Assembly (NCBI GenBank): GCA_963724625.1
Contig: CAVRVO010000001.1
Location: 262,407-326,406, forward strand
DNA: 64,000 nt
Direction of reading: 5' to 3'
Origin: DATBVX01 sp963724625
GTDB lineage: Bacteria > Pseudomonadota > Gammaproteobacteria > Steroidobacterales > Steroidobacteraceae
Every line of letters begins with the position of its first letter. Position 1 is the stretch's first letter. Shown here one piece after another: positions 27,366 to 37,347 of this stretch. The translations under genes and the position numbers were made by a program. Under the pieces are notes generated by a model that saw only the letters and a program-made list of their open reading frames with translations, was not told the origin of the DNA and made no database searches.

Positions 27366-28877
27366 GTGTGCGGCATCGTCGGCATGGTCGGAACTTCGGT
27401 TGTCAACCAGCGTATCTACGACGCATTGACGGTCCTGCAGCATCGAGGCCAGGACGCCGCAGGCATCATGACCTCCCAGGACGGAGAGCTGTTTCAGCGC
27501 AAGGGCAGTGGCCTGGTGCGCGACGTGTTCCAGCAGCGTCACATGTTGCAGCTGAAGGGAAACGCCGGGATCGGGCATGTGCGCTATCCAACCGCGGGTT
27601 GTGACAGCGCCCAGGAGGCGCAGCCCTTCTATGTAAATGCCCCGTACGGAATCTGTCTGGCACACAACGGCAATCTCACCAACATGGCTGAGCTCGCCGA
27701 GGTACTGGTGCGCGAGGATCGCCGCCACCTCAACACCGAATCCGATTCGGAAGTGCTGCTGAACGTATTCGCCTCCGAGCTGCAGCGCGTCGGCACGCCA
27801 CGCATCACGCCAGCCGATGTCTTCGCCGCGTTGAGCGCGGTCTATCGTCGTTGCCGCGGCGGTTACGCGGTGGTCGCGATGATCATCGGGCACGGTATCC
27901 TCGGCTTTCGCGACCCGCATGGCATTCGGCCGCTGGTGATCGGCAAGCGCGATACCAGCAAGGGCTCCGAATACATGCTCGCGTCGGAAAGCGTCGCCCT
28001 CGACATGCTGGGCTTCGAGATGGTGCGTGATGTCGCGCCGGGCGAAGTGGTGTTCATTGACGAGCAGGGCCGCTTCTACGCGCAGCAGTGCGTGGCCGGC
28101 GCGCGGCACACGCCGTGCATTTTCGAATATGTATATTTTGCGCGCCCGGACTCGATCATCGACAACATCTCGGTCTACAAGGCCCGGCTGCGCATGGGCG
28201 AGCGGCTCGCGGAGCAGATCCGGCGCGACCGTCCGGATCATGACATCGACGTGGTAATCCCCATTCCGGACACCAGCCGCACCAGTGCGGTCCAGGTCGC
28301 GCAGCTCCTCGGTGTGAAGTACCGGGAAGGATTCATCAAGAATCGCTATATCGGTCGCACCTTCATCATGCCCGGGCAGGAGCAGCGCGAGAAATCAGTG
28401 CGCAGCAAGCTCAATGCGATCGACCTGGAATTTCGTGGCAAGAACGTACTGCTGGTCGATGATTCGATCGTGCGCGGCACGACGTCGGCGCAGATCATCG
28501 AGATGGCACGAGAGGCGGGAGCTCGCAAGGTTTACTTCGCCTCTGCCGCGCCGCCGGTTCGGTTCCCGAACGTCTACGGCATCGACATGCCCGCGACTTC
28601 GGAACTTGTGGCGGCGGATCGAAGCGATCAAGAGGTGGCCGACATCATCGGCGCGGACTGGCTCATCTATCAGAGCCTCGATGACCTCGTGCACGCGGTG
28701 CGTCACGATAACGCCAAGATCGAAGAATTCGATACCTCCTGTTTCTCCGGCGAATACGTGACCGGGGATGTCACACCGGAGTACCTGCAGCGCCTGCAGA
28801 CCGAGCGCTCCGACGAGGCCAAGTCACGCCGCCGGGCTGAGCGCCGCCGCACGCTGCGCGCCGTACGGCCGGTTTAA
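27366..28877 (+). CDS. purF: Amidophosphoribosyltransferase
   Basis: PurF makes phosphoribosylamine from PRPP and glutamine, the first committed step of purine synthesis. The GTG start at 27366 puts Cys2 (CGIVGMVG) at the N terminus, as required of the glutaminase nucleophile after Met removal. Also seen are HVRYPTAG, the NGNLTN loop, and the PRPP-binding motif VLLVDDSIVRGTTS. The 503 residues match the Gram-negative type without a propeptide. Confidence 0.97.
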   Translation: MCGIVGMVGTSVVNQRIYDALTVLQHRGQDAAGIMTSQDGELFQRKGSGLVRDVFQQRHMLQLKGNAGIGHVRYPTAGCDSAQEAQPFYVNAPYGICLAHNGNLTNMAELAEVLVREDRRHLNTESDSEVLLNVFASELQRVGTPRITPADVFAALSAVYRRCRGGYAVVAMIIGHGILGFRDPHGIRPLVIGKRDTSKGSEYMLASESVALDMLGFEMVRDVAPGEVVFIDEQGRFYAQQCVAGARHTPCIFEYVYFARPDSIIDNISVYKARLRMGERLAEQIRRDRPDHDIDVVIPIPDTSRTSAVQVAQLLGVKYREGFIKNRYIGRTFIMPGQEQREKSVRSKLNAIDLEFRGKNVLLVDDSIVRGTTSAQIIEMAREAGARKVYFASAAPPVRFPNVYGIDMPATSELVAADRSDQEVADIIGADWLIYQSLDDLVHAVRHDNAKIEEFDTSCFSGEYVTGDVTPEYLQRLQTERSDEAKSRRRAERRRTLRAVRPV

Positions 28878-28916
28878 CCGCGCCGATTCGCCCAGGCGGC
28901 GAATTCGTGCAATTCC

Positions 28917-30140
28917 ATGAATGAGGGGCACTCGCTCCTGCTCGGTATCTGGCAACAGGCGCTTGCCGCAGTGGACGGCCGCCGTCGGGTTCGCGAAGCG
29001 CTGACAGGCGTGCCTGCTGGCGATCCGTGGCAGATCGTCGCCGTTGGTAAGGCCGCAGCGGCGATGACACTCGGCGCGATCGACGCGCAGGCACCACTGG
29101 TCGCGCACGCGCTGGTCATTTCAAAGGCCGGCCACTTTCCCGCCGAACTCGATTCCCATGCACGCGTCGAGCAACTCGTGGCCGGCCATCCTGTACCCGA
29201 CGAAGACACGCTCGCGGCGGGTGCTCGATTGCTCGATCTTCTGGCATCGCTGCCGTCGGATCGACGCATCCTGTTTCTCATCTCCGGTGGCAGCTCGAGC
29301 CTGGTCGAAGTGTTGCCTGGGGGCGCGAGCCTGCAAGAGTTGCAGCGAGTGAACGCCTGGGCGCTTGCGAGCGGACGGGACATCAAGGCGCTGAACTCGA
29401 TTCGCAAACGCTTCTCGATGCTCAAGGGTGGCCGCTTGCTGACTCATCTGGGCGGTCGCGAAGTGCTGGCCCTGTTGATCTCCGATGTTCCAGGCGACGA
29501 TCCGAACACGATCGGGTCTGGTCTCGTCGGAGAGCCAACGGTCGAGGCCCTGCCGTCGGGCCTGCCGTCCTGGCTTAGCGCATTCCTTGCAAGGACTTCT
29601 GCTGTCGACCCTGCCGTGTCCTCATGCAGGATCACGCGGCGGGTCGTCGCGACGCTCGACGACGCTCTGGCGGCCGCAGAGCAAGCAGGACGCGCGATGG
29701 GCCTCGCGACTCGCAGAGCTCCAGCACGATTCGCCGGTGATGCCGTTGAGCTCGCCACCAGTTTTTGCCACGAGCTCGAAGTGGGTCCGACGGGTTTGCG
29801 CATCTGGGGTGGAGAATCGACGGTGCGCCTGCCTGTGAACCCGGGTCGCGGCGGGCGCAATCAGCATCTGGCGCTCGCCGCCGCACGGCTCCTGGTATCG
29901 CACGATGAGTTAACACTGTTCGCGGCCGGCACGGACGGCACCGACGGCGTCACATCTGACGCTGGAGCGATTGTCGACAGCGAGACAGTCGAGCGCGGAA
30001 CGCTCAGTGGCCTCGATGCCGACGATTGCCTCGCCAGGGCCGATTCAGGGGCCTTTCTGGAGGCTTCCGGCGATCTCGTGCATTCCGGGCCGACAGGAAC
30101 CAACGTGGGCGACCTCGTGCTCGGTATCAAGCGAGTGTGA
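28917..30140 (+). CDS. Glycerate 2-kinase (MOFRL family)
   Basis: The 407-residue protein has the DUF4147 N-terminal domain (GKAAAAMT, FLISGGSSSLVE, DIKALNSIRKRFS) and the C-terminal MOFRL domain (GRGGRNQHLALAAA, AAGTDGTDG). Characterised relatives phosphorylate glycerate at O2; older annotations call the family hydroxypyruvate reductase (ttuD). The gene follows purF by 39 bases. Glyoxylate or tartrate genes that would narrow the pathway are not adjacent. Confidence 0.85.
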   Translation: MNEGHSLLLGIWQQALAAVDGRRRVREALTGVPAGDPWQIVAVGKAAAAMTLGAIDAQAPLVAHALVISKAGHFPAELDSHARVEQLVAGHPVPDEDTLAAGARLLDLLASLPSDRRILFLISGGSSSLVEVLPGGASLQELQRVNAWALASGRDIKALNSIRKRFSMLKGGRLLTHLGGREVLALLISDVPGDDPNTIGSGLVGEPTVEALPSGLPSWLSAFLARTSAVDPAVSSCRITRRVVATLDDALAAAEQAGRAMGLATRRAPARFAGDAVELATSFCHELEVGPTGLRIWGGESTVRLPVNPGRGGRNQHLALAAARLLVSHDELTLFAAGTDGTDGVTSDAGAIVDSETVERGTLSGLDADDCLARADSGAFLEASGDLVHSGPTGTNVGDLVLGIKRV

Positions 30141-30219
30141 CGGGCATCACATTCGCGCCCCGCAATCCGATGTGATTGAATGCGCCGGGCGTTAACAGCG
30201 TGCATCCGGGTCGCAGTGC

Positions 30220-31485
30220 ATGACGGTCAAGCTTCTGCTGATCGACGATGAAGCGGTGTTCCGCCAGCTTCTACGCCATCACATCACCATCGAGTGGCCG
30301 GACGCGGCGATCACCGAGCATGATCCCGTTGTCGACGGAAAGCTCGCGCCCGAATTCACCGCCGCAGGTTTCGAAGCAGTAGTCCTCGATCAGGATCTCG
30401 CCGCGGAGAAGGGCCTTGAATGGCTCGCGGAGCTGAGCGCGCGACCGGGCTTTCCACCGATCATCTTTCTGACGCCGACGAGCGAGGACGCGGTAGTGCT
30501 GCCCGCGCTACGTGCCGGTGCCGAAGCGTGCATCAGCAAGACCAAGATTGATCACCGGCGCTTCATCGGCGCGTTGCGCGAGGCGACGCGCAAGCGCAAG
30601 CGTCAGCTCACCCTCTTGCGCGGCACTGCGCAGCAGCAGCAAGCCTATCGGTTCGGCAACGTGACCATTCGCGGCCAGCGCTACGTTCGCACCATCGCAA
30701 CGGGTGCCATCGCGACTGTCTACCTGGCGGAGAGCGAGCGCGTCGGAGCGCTCGTAGTGCTCAAGGTACTGAGCCAGGTTCCGGACGTCGTGGAGGGCAG
30801 AGGTACTTTCGATCGCTTTCTGCAGGAATACGAAGTGGTGTCAAAGGTCGAACACCCGAACGTGGTGCGAATTTACGACCTGGGCATCGCGGACGACCAT
30901 GCGTACATCGCGATGGAGTACTTTGGCGCCGGCGATCTGCGTTCGCGGATGCGGCAGAAGGTTTCTCCAGCACAAGCAATCGTGTATCTGAGGCAGATGG
31001 CGGCCGCGTTACAGGCGATTCATGGCGTCGGCGTTCTGCATCGCGACCTCAAGCCGGGCAACGTCATGCTGCGCGCCAACGGCTCGCTGGCGCTGATCGA
31101 CTTCGGGCTCGCGAAGCAGCTTCAGCTGGACGCGGAGATCACTGCGACCGGCGAGATCTTTGGCACGCCGTACTACATGAGCCCGGAACAGGGTCATGGT
31201 GCCGAAGTCGATGAGCGCAGCGATATCTACAGCCTGGGCGTGCTCTTCTTCGAGATGCTGATGGGAAAGAAACCTTATCTCGCCGGTACCCCGATGGCTG
31301 TGATCTACAAGCACAGCCACGCGCCGCTGCCACCACTCGAAGAAGAGATGGCGCACCTCGAGCCACTGGTCCACAGGCTGCTCGCCAAGGAACCGCGCGA
31401 GCGCTATCAAAGTGCCGAGGAGTTGATCCGGGCAATCGACGAGTTGCCAGTCGAGCAGGCTGAACCGGCTGCCGTCAGGGCGTGA
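30220..31485 (+). CDS. Receiver domain fused to Ser/Thr protein kinase
   Basis: This 421-residue protein joins a two-component receiver (about residues 1-125; LLIDDE acidic pair, candidate phospho-Asp in VVLDQD, conserved Thr in FLTPT, Lys in CISKTK) to a eukaryotic-type kinase (about 145-410). The kinase keeps the ATP-lysine (VVLKVL), HRDLKPGN, DFG and APE-like SPEQ segments, but the glycine loop is reduced (ATGAIATVY). An input from a histidine kinase feeding Ser/Thr phosphorylation is implied. No partner histidine kinase or phosphatase is nearby. The stop overlaps the miaE start. Confidence 0.88.
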   Translation: MTVKLLLIDDEAVFRQLLRHHITIEWPDAAITEHDPVVDGKLAPEFTAAGFEAVVLDQDLAAEKGLEWLAELSARPGFPPIIFLTPTSEDAVVLPALRAGAEACISKTKIDHRRFIGALREATRKRKRQLTLLRGTAQQQQAYRFGNVTIRGQRYVRTIATGAIATVYLAESERVGALVVLKVLSQVPDVVEGRGTFDRFLQEYEVVSKVEHPNVVRIYDLGIADDHAYIAMEYFGAGDLRSRMRQKVSPAQAIVYLRQMAAALQAIHGVGVLHRDLKPGNVMLRANGSLALIDFGLAKQLQLDAEITATGEIFGTPYYMSPEQGHGAEVDERSDIYSLGVLFFEMLMGKKPYLAGTPMAVIYKHSHAPLPPLEEEMAHLEPLVHRLLAKEPRERYQSAEELIRAIDELPVEQAEPAAVRA

Positions 31486-32126
31486 GCGTGACATCGACGC
31501 GAGTGTCGGGTGAGGACCCGACTCCAGACCCATTCGACCTCCTGTGTGTCGCGACGCCGGCCAGCTGGATTGACGCCGCTTGTTTGCACTGGCAGGAATT
31601 GCTGCTTGATCATGCGAACTGTGAAAAGAAAGCGGCCTCGACCGCTCTCAGTCTGATCTTTACCTATGCAGACGATCCGGCGCTCACTTGCGAGTTGTCG
31701 CGCCTGGCGCGCGAGGAGCTGCGTCACTTCGAACAGGTGCAACGAATGCTGTCGAGGCTGCGCGTGCCGTATCGCCGCATGCAACCGGGGCGCTATGCCG
31801 AAACACTCCGCCGCGCGGTGCGCACGAATGAGCCTGGGCGCCGAATGGACCTTCTGATCTGCGGGGCGCTCATCGAGGCGCGTTCCTGTGAACGCTTCGC
31901 AGCGATCGCACCGAAGCTGGAGGAGCCGTTACGCGGCTTCTACACTGGCCTCGCCGAAGCCGAAGCGCGGCACTTCGAGATCTACTTGGACTTCGCGGTA
32001 CGGATGGCGGCGGATGACGCCATCGGCACCCGAAAGCGCGAGTTAGCAAAGCTAGAGGCGGAATTGATTGAAACGCCGGATGCTCAGTTTCGTTTTCATT
32101 CCGGCGTGCCCGCCGGCTCCGGCTGA
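31482..32126 (+). CDS. miaE: tRNA-(ms2io6A37) hydroxylase
   Basis: MiaE is a diiron monooxygenase that hydroxylates the isopentenyl group of ms2i6A37 in tRNA. The 214-residue protein has a ferritin-like four-helix core with WQELLLDHANCEKKAA, LAREELRHFEQV, IEARSCERF and LAEAEARHFEIY, giving the expected glutamate and EXXH ligands. The GTG start overlaps the kinase stop, so translation is probably coupled to the upstream kinase gene. Confidence 0.9.
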   Translation: MSVTSTRVSGEDPTPDPFDLLCVATPASWIDAACLHWQELLLDHANCEKKAASTALSLIFTYADDPALTCELSRLAREELRHFEQVQRMLSRLRVPYRRMQPGRYAETLRRAVRTNEPGRRMDLLICGALIEARSCERFAAIAPKLEEPLRGFYTGLAEAEARHFEIYLDFAVRMAADDAIGTRKRELAKLEAELIETPDAQFRFHSGVPAGSG

Positions 32127-32141
32127 ATGCGGTGATGCACG

Positions 32142-32643
32142 GTGATCCTGCGCATCGTTGAGGCTGATACGACCACGCTGCCAACTCGTGCATGCGTTAT
32201 TCAGCGAGTACGCCGCCTGGCTCAATATCGATCTGGAGTTTCAGAACTTCAAACACGAGCTGGCGGATCTTCCCGGAGCCTATGGAGGGCCGCGCGGCGC
32301 CTTGTTGCTCGCCTGGATCGACGATGCGATCGCTGGTTGCGTTGCGATGCGACCACTCGAGGCCGGGATCTGCGAGATGAAGCGATTGTGGGTGCGACCG
32401 GAGTTTCGTGGCCGGGGCGTTGGTGAGGCCCTGGCACGCGCGATCATGCAGCGAGCCGCGCAATCCGGCTACGTGCGTATGCGCCTCGATACACTTCCAA
32501 AGATGGCGGCAGCGCAATCGATCTACGCGGCCTTGGGCTTTCAGCCGATTGGTCCCTATTACCGCAATCCAGACGCCTGTACGGTGTATCTGGAAGCGCA
32601 ACTGCTGGCGAGCGCAGAACCGGCGGGCAGAGCCGACGTCTAG
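32142..32643 (+). CDS. GNAT family N-acetyltransferase (frame broken near 32184)
   Basis: The product has a standard GNAT core: MKRLWVRPEFRGRGVGEAL (acetyl-CoA-binding Q/RxxGxG/A loop) and a C-terminal LGF followed by YYRNP. Reading from the GTG at 32142 gives ILRIVEADTTTLP, then one extra A at about 32184 shifts the frame to LVHALFSEYAAWLNID. The substrate cannot be inferred. The stop codon overlaps the convergent lpxH stop at 32640-32643. Confidence 0.75.
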
Positions 32644-33366
32644 TGTCGGCTCAGGCTCTGCAGGGCGAAGCCTTTTTCGTCCCAGCGCAGGACGCTCCCC
32701 TGCTCATGCCAATCGCCGAGAACGATTCGCGCCGCAGGCGAGCCGTCGAGGTCGAAGCGATGAACGTCGGGCCGGTGTGTGTGGCCATGCAGGAGCAGGT
32801 TTCACACTGGCAGCCCGCATCGCCGCCAGCACCGCCTGGGAGTTCACATCCATGATGGCGTCCATCGCCTGGGCGATATGAGCCTTGCTGCCGGCGCGCG
32901 CCTGTTCGGCGAGCATCAAGCGTTGGTCGTGGCTCAGCGCCAGGAACATTTCCTGCCAGCCCGGATCGCGCACCATGGCGCGCAGCTTCTGGTAAGCGTG
33001 ATCGTCCGTGCAGAGTGCGTCACCATGCATCGTCAGCACCCGCTCGCCATACAGGCTGATGATCGTCGGATCCTCGAGCAGGCGGCAGCCGCTCTCAGCG
33101 CAGAAACGCTGGCCGAGCAGAAAATCCCGGTTGCCATGCATGACGTAGCAGGGCACGCCGGCTGAAGTCAGCGCCTTCAACGCGGCGATGACGCGCTGTT
33201 TCTCTACATCGGGATCGTCATCGCCGATCCAGACTTCGAATAGATCGCCCAGGATGTAGAGCGCCGCGGCTTCGCGCGCTTCGCCCGCGAGGAACTGCAA
33301 GAACTGCCCCGTGATTTCGGGGTGCTGAGCGTCGAGGTGCAGGTCCGAGACGAACAGCGTTTTCAT
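32640..33366 (-). CDS. lpxH: UDP-2,3-diacylglucosamine hydrolase (frame broken near 32798)
   Basis: LpxH cleaves UDP-2,3-diacylglucosamine to lipid X in lipid A synthesis. It is a calcineurin-like phosphoesterase; the start LFVSDLHLD, GDLFEVWIGDDD, and GNRDFL motifs are intact. One extra base at about 32798 (minus-strand CC) shifts the frame. Beyond it another frame supplies LLLHGHTHRPDVHRF, the metal-binding GHTH motif, and the normal end LGDWHEQGSVLRWD, stopping at 32640. This is most likely a sequence error because lipid A synthesis is essential in most Gram-negatives. Confidence 0.88.
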
Positions 33367-33372
33367 TTCGAG

Positions 33373-33969
33373 CTACTCGAGCAGCACGGCCTTCTGAAGC
33401 ACAATCGGCTTCAGTGGCGCGTTCTCCTTGAACGGACCGACTGCGCCGGTTGGGGAGTTGCCGATCCGATCGACGACTTCCATGCCTTCCACCACTTCAC
33501 CGAAGACGGCATAACCCCAGCGCGTCGGCAATGGATTGAGATCCGGGTTGTCCGCCAGATCTATGAAGAACTGGCAGGTGCCGCTGTGCGGGCTCTCGGT
33601 GCGTGCCAGGCCGACTGCGCCGCGCCGATTCTGCAGGCCATTGCCCGCTTCATTGAAGACGTTCCCGTGGACGGGCTTCAGCTGGTAGTTGGCATCGTAG
33701 CCCCCGGTCTGCACCAGGAAGTTGGCAATCACTCGATGAAACAACACGCCCTCATATTGTCCTTCGCGTACGTAGCGCAGAAAGTTCTCGACGGTGATCG
33801 GGGCGCGCACCGGGTCGAGCCGGATTACGAAGTTGCCCATCGAGGTTTCAATGCGCACTCGGGTCGGTTGAGCTGTTGCGGGTGTGGCGGCGGGCGCCGG
33901 TTCGGCAGGTTCCTCGCTGATCGCAGTCATGGAAAACAGGAGAAGAAGAGGCGCAACGAGATGCTTCAT
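33373..33969 (-). CDS. Secreted cyclophilin-type peptidyl-prolyl isomerase
   Basis: The protein catalyses cis-trans isomerisation of prolyl bonds. From the ATG at 33969 it has a signal peptide (KHLVAPLLLLFSMTAISEE) and a cyclophilin domain with VLFHRVI, FLVQTGG and CQFFIDL. The signal peptide points to the periplasm, as for PpiA. Starting upstream would bury the signal peptide. It lies 6 bases upstream of lpxH and is divergent from gltX. Confidence 0.92.
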   Translation of the reverse strand: MKHLVAPLLLLFSMTAISEEPAEPAPAATPATAQPTRVRIETSMGNFVIRLDPVRAPITVENFLRYVREGQYEGVLFHRVIANFLVQTGGYDANYQLKPVHGNVFNEAGNGLQNRRGAVGLARTESPHSGTCQFFIDLADNPDLNPLPTRWGYAVFGEVVEGMEVVDRIGNSPTGAVGPFKENAPLKPIVLQKAVLLE

Positions 33970-34028
33970 GGGCGAGTCCGGACCAGTAAGGGCGCCAAGT
34001 GTAACCGATTCCCTTACCATAGCCGGCC

Positions 34029-35442
34029 ATGACGCGACTCGCGGTCACACGTTTTGCGCCCAGCCCCACCGGGTCTTTGCATCTCGGTAATGCACGTGCG
34101 GCGCTTTTCAACTTCCTGCTGGCGCGACGGCTCGAGGGACAGTTCCTGCTGCGCATCGAGGACACAGATCTCGAGCGCAGCGCAGAGAAGTACCTGGCTC
34201 GAGCTGATCGATGACCTTCACTGGTTGGGTCTGGGCTGGGATGCGGGTCCGGATATCGGCGGAGCCGACGAGCCGTATCGTCAGGCACAGCGCAATGCCA
34301 TCTATTCGGAATACTTCGCGCGTCTGGCAACGTCGGGCCTGGTGTATCCGTGCTACTGCACGCCACTCGAACTCGAGGTGTCGCGCCGAGCACAGCTCGC
34401 TGCCGGGAGGCCGCCGAGGTATGCGGGCACCTGCCGGGAGCTTTCTGCCGTCGAGCGGGATGCGAAGCGCGCAGACGGGCTCAAACCCAGCCTTCGATTT
34501 CGGATTCCACAGGGCAGGAGCGTCGAGTTTCACGATTTCGTGCGCGGACCGCAGCGCTTTGCCAGTGACGACATCGGAGATTTCATCGTTCGTCGTGCGG
34601 ATGGCAACGCGGCGTTCTTCTTTTGCAATGCGCTGGATGATGCCCTGATGAAGGTTACGCACGTATTGCGCGGTGACGACCATCTCACCAATACGCCGCG
34701 CCAGATCCTGTTGCTCGAGGCGCTGGGTCTCGGCATTCCGCAGTACGGGCACGTGGCGCTCCTGACCGGGATGGACGGCGCACCGCTGTCGAAGCGCCAC
34801 GGCAGCGTGAGCGTGCGCGAGTTTCGCGAGCGCGGATTCTTGCCTCAGGCCATCAACAATCATCTGTTCCGGCTTGGTCATACATCGGACCAGGAAGGAT
34901 GGCTCAGCCTCGATGAGATGCCGACACACTTTCGGCTCGATCACCTCGGCAGAGCACCCGCACGATTCGATGAGTCGCAGCTGATTCATTGGCAGAAGGA
35001 AGCATTGTCGAGGGCGCCGATCGAGCAGCTGATGAGCTGGCTCAAGCCCACGATTGGCGCGAGCATCGATGCCAAGCATGTAGAGGAGTTCGTGGAGCTG
35101 GTGCGCCACAACGTCGTTCTGCCGGAGGACGCCTTGCCGTGGATCAGCATCGTCTACGGCGAGCTGCCACCGCTCAGCGACTCGGACCGGCGCGTCGTGA
35201 GCGATGCCGGCGCCTCATTTTTCAGCGCGGCGGTGAGCGCGCTCGATCAGCACGGGCCGGATCTGAAAGCGCTGGGTGCAACCCTCAAGGCGGCCACCGG
35301 ACGTAAGGGCCCGGAGTTGTACATGCCATTGCGAGTGGCGTTGACCGGTCGCTTGCATGGGCCGGAACTGGCGCCTCTGCTGAAGGCGTTGCCGGTGAGT
35401 ACCGCGCGCCGACGGCTCGAAACGTGGTCCAAGGCGCACTGA
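34029..35442 (+). CDS. gltX: Glutamyl-tRNA synthetase (frame broken near 34196)
   Basis: GltX charges tRNA-Glu. The first 55 residues read TRFAPSPTGSLHLGNARAA (HIGH-type motif) and RIEDTDLERS in one frame. One extra G at about 34196 moves the rest to the next frame, starting LELIDDLHWLGLGWD. The remainder holds a cysteine pair (PCYCTP), the GDDHLTNTPRQ block and KMSKS-type LSKRHG. About 470 residues after correction. The gene is essential, so a sequence error is more likely than a pseudogene. Confidence 0.9.
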
Positions 35443-35443
35443 C

Positions 35444-36875
35444 ATGCACGCTCTCAGGATCCACAACTCGTTGACCGGCGCCAAAGAGGAATTCGTGCCG
35501 TTGCAGCCCGGGCGCATTGGCATTTACGTCTGCGGCATCACCGTCTACGACTACTGCCACATCGGCCACGGACGCATGCTCGTGGTGTTCGATATGGTGG
35601 TGCGCTATCTTGCGCTCGCTCGGTTACGCAGGTGACCTACGTCCGCAACATCACCGACATCGACGACAAGATCATCCGGCGGGCCGCAGAGAACAATGAG
35701 CCGATCGATGCACTGACGGCACGATTCATCGACGCGATGGACGAGGACTGCGCGTCGCTCGGCATGCTGAGGCCGGATCATGAGCCACGGGCGACCCAGT
35801 ATCTGCCGGCGATCATCAGCATGGTCGAGCAGCTGGTCGAAAAGGGCTATGCGTACGTCGCTGACGATGGTGACGTGCTCTATTCCGTGAGCAGCTTTCC
35901 GGGTTACGGGAAGCTTTCCGGCAAGCAGCTCAAGGATCTGCGCGCCGGCGCGCGTGTCGAAATCGACGCAGCGAAGCGCGATCCGCTCGACTTCGTGCTG
36001 TGGAAGGCGGCAAAACCAGGCGAGCCTTGGTGGGATTCGCCCTGGGGCCGGGGACGTCCCGGGCTGGCACATCGAGTGCTCAGCCATGTCGACGCAGGTG
36101 CTCGGGAAGTCACTTCGACCTTCATGGCGGCGGGGTCGATCTCAAGTTTCCGCATCACGAGAACGAGATCGCACAATCCTGCGCGGCGCTCGACACGACG
36201 TTCGTGAACCTGTGGATGCACAACGGCTTTCGTGCGCATCGACGACGAGAAGATGTCGAAGTCACTCGACAACTTCTTCACCATCCGCGACGTGCGTCAA
36301 AGTCCATCACCCGGAAGTGGTGCGCTATTTCCTGCTGGCGACGCATTACCGTGCGCCGATCAATTACAGCGAGGAGAACCTGCAGCAGGCAAAGGCGGCT
36401 CTCGATCGGCTCTATACCGCGCTGCGGGGTGTTGAGCCGAGTCAGCCGCCGTTACTGACGAGGCTCTGGAGCGGTTCCGGGCGGCGATGAGCGACGATTT
36501 CAATACGCCTGAAGCCTTTGCGGTCCTGCAGTCGACTCGCCGCGAATCTGAATAACGCGAAGGCGGAAGGTCGAGAGTCAGACGCACGGACGTTCGCCGG
36601 CGCAGCTGCAAGGCAGCTGGTGAACATTCTGGGCCTGCTGCGCAGTGAACCGGAGCAATGGTTCAAGAGTCCGGCGATCGCTGGATCACAGCGGAACCGG
36701 CAATGAACATTCGGACGCAGAGATCGATACCAGTTGCTGGCGAGGCATCGACGCAACGCGGCGCGCGCGACGCACGAAGGACTTGAAGGAATCGGATCGA
36801 ATTCGCGACCTCCTGTCTGGCGCGGGAATCGTGCTCGAAGATGGGCCAAAGGGCACAACCTGGCGAAGAAAGTAG
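35444..36875 (+). CDS. cysS: Cysteinyl-tRNA synthetase (at least eight frame breaks)
   Basis: CysS charges tRNA-Cys. Pieces in different frames together give the whole enzyme: GIYVCGITVYDYCHIGH (zinc cysteine and HIGH), YVRNITDIDDKII, the zinc-site GWHIECSAMS, GGGVDLKFPHHENE, the KMSKS lysines in DDEKMSKSLDNF, and the C-terminal KESDRIRDLL. Likely single-base insertions lie near 35612, 35631, 36062, 36110, 36231, 36298 and 36535. One base is probably missing near 36455, and more damage lies at 36690-36780. No single frame encodes more than a third of the protein. Such density in an essential gene suggests poor sequence quality here. Confidence 0.85.
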
Positions 36876-36955
36876 AGGGGAGGGGCGACCGGCGAATTGA
36901 CCCTCCAGAGGGCCGTCCGTATGATTCGGCCCCCCGTGCAGGGCAGTAGATCGAT

Positions 36956-37032
<77 letters not shown>

Positions 37033-37089
37033 TCTCTACCCGGCCGCGTGGACGCATCTGGATGCGGCGGCTATTGTGCGATCGGCTGC

Positions 37090-37166
37090 GCGCCCGTAGC
37101 TCAGCTGGATAGAGCATCGGCCTTCTAAGCCGAGGGTCGCAGGTTCGAGTCCTGCCGGGCGCACCA
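37090..37166 (+). tRNA. tRNA-Arg (TCT)
   Basis: A 77-base cloverleaf with acceptor GCGCCCG/CGGGCGC, anticodon loop CTTCTAA giving TCT, T-loop TTCGAGT and encoded ACCA end. Probably cotranscribed with the neighbouring Pro and His tRNAs. Confidence 0.97.
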
Positions 37167-37174
37167 GGACAATG

Positions 37175-37250
37175 GTGGACGTAGCTCAGTTGGTAGAGCC
37201 CCGGATTGTGATTCCGGCCGTCGTGGGTTCGAGTCCCATCGTCCACCCCA
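37175..37250 (+). tRNA. tRNA-His (GTG)
   Basis: A 76-base cloverleaf with acceptor GTGGACG/CGTCCAC, anticodon loop TTGTGAT giving GTG, and encoded CCA. The base before it (G at 37174) can be the G-1 identity base pairing with the C73 discriminator typical of bacterial tRNA-His. Confidence 0.97.
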
Positions 37251-37347
37251 TCTTCCGCTGACGACTCTCACGATCGGTTCCGGAAATCGGAACCGATGTG
37301 ACGAGCGCTCGTCCAACAGAAGACGACTCTCACCGGATTACGCAGCG

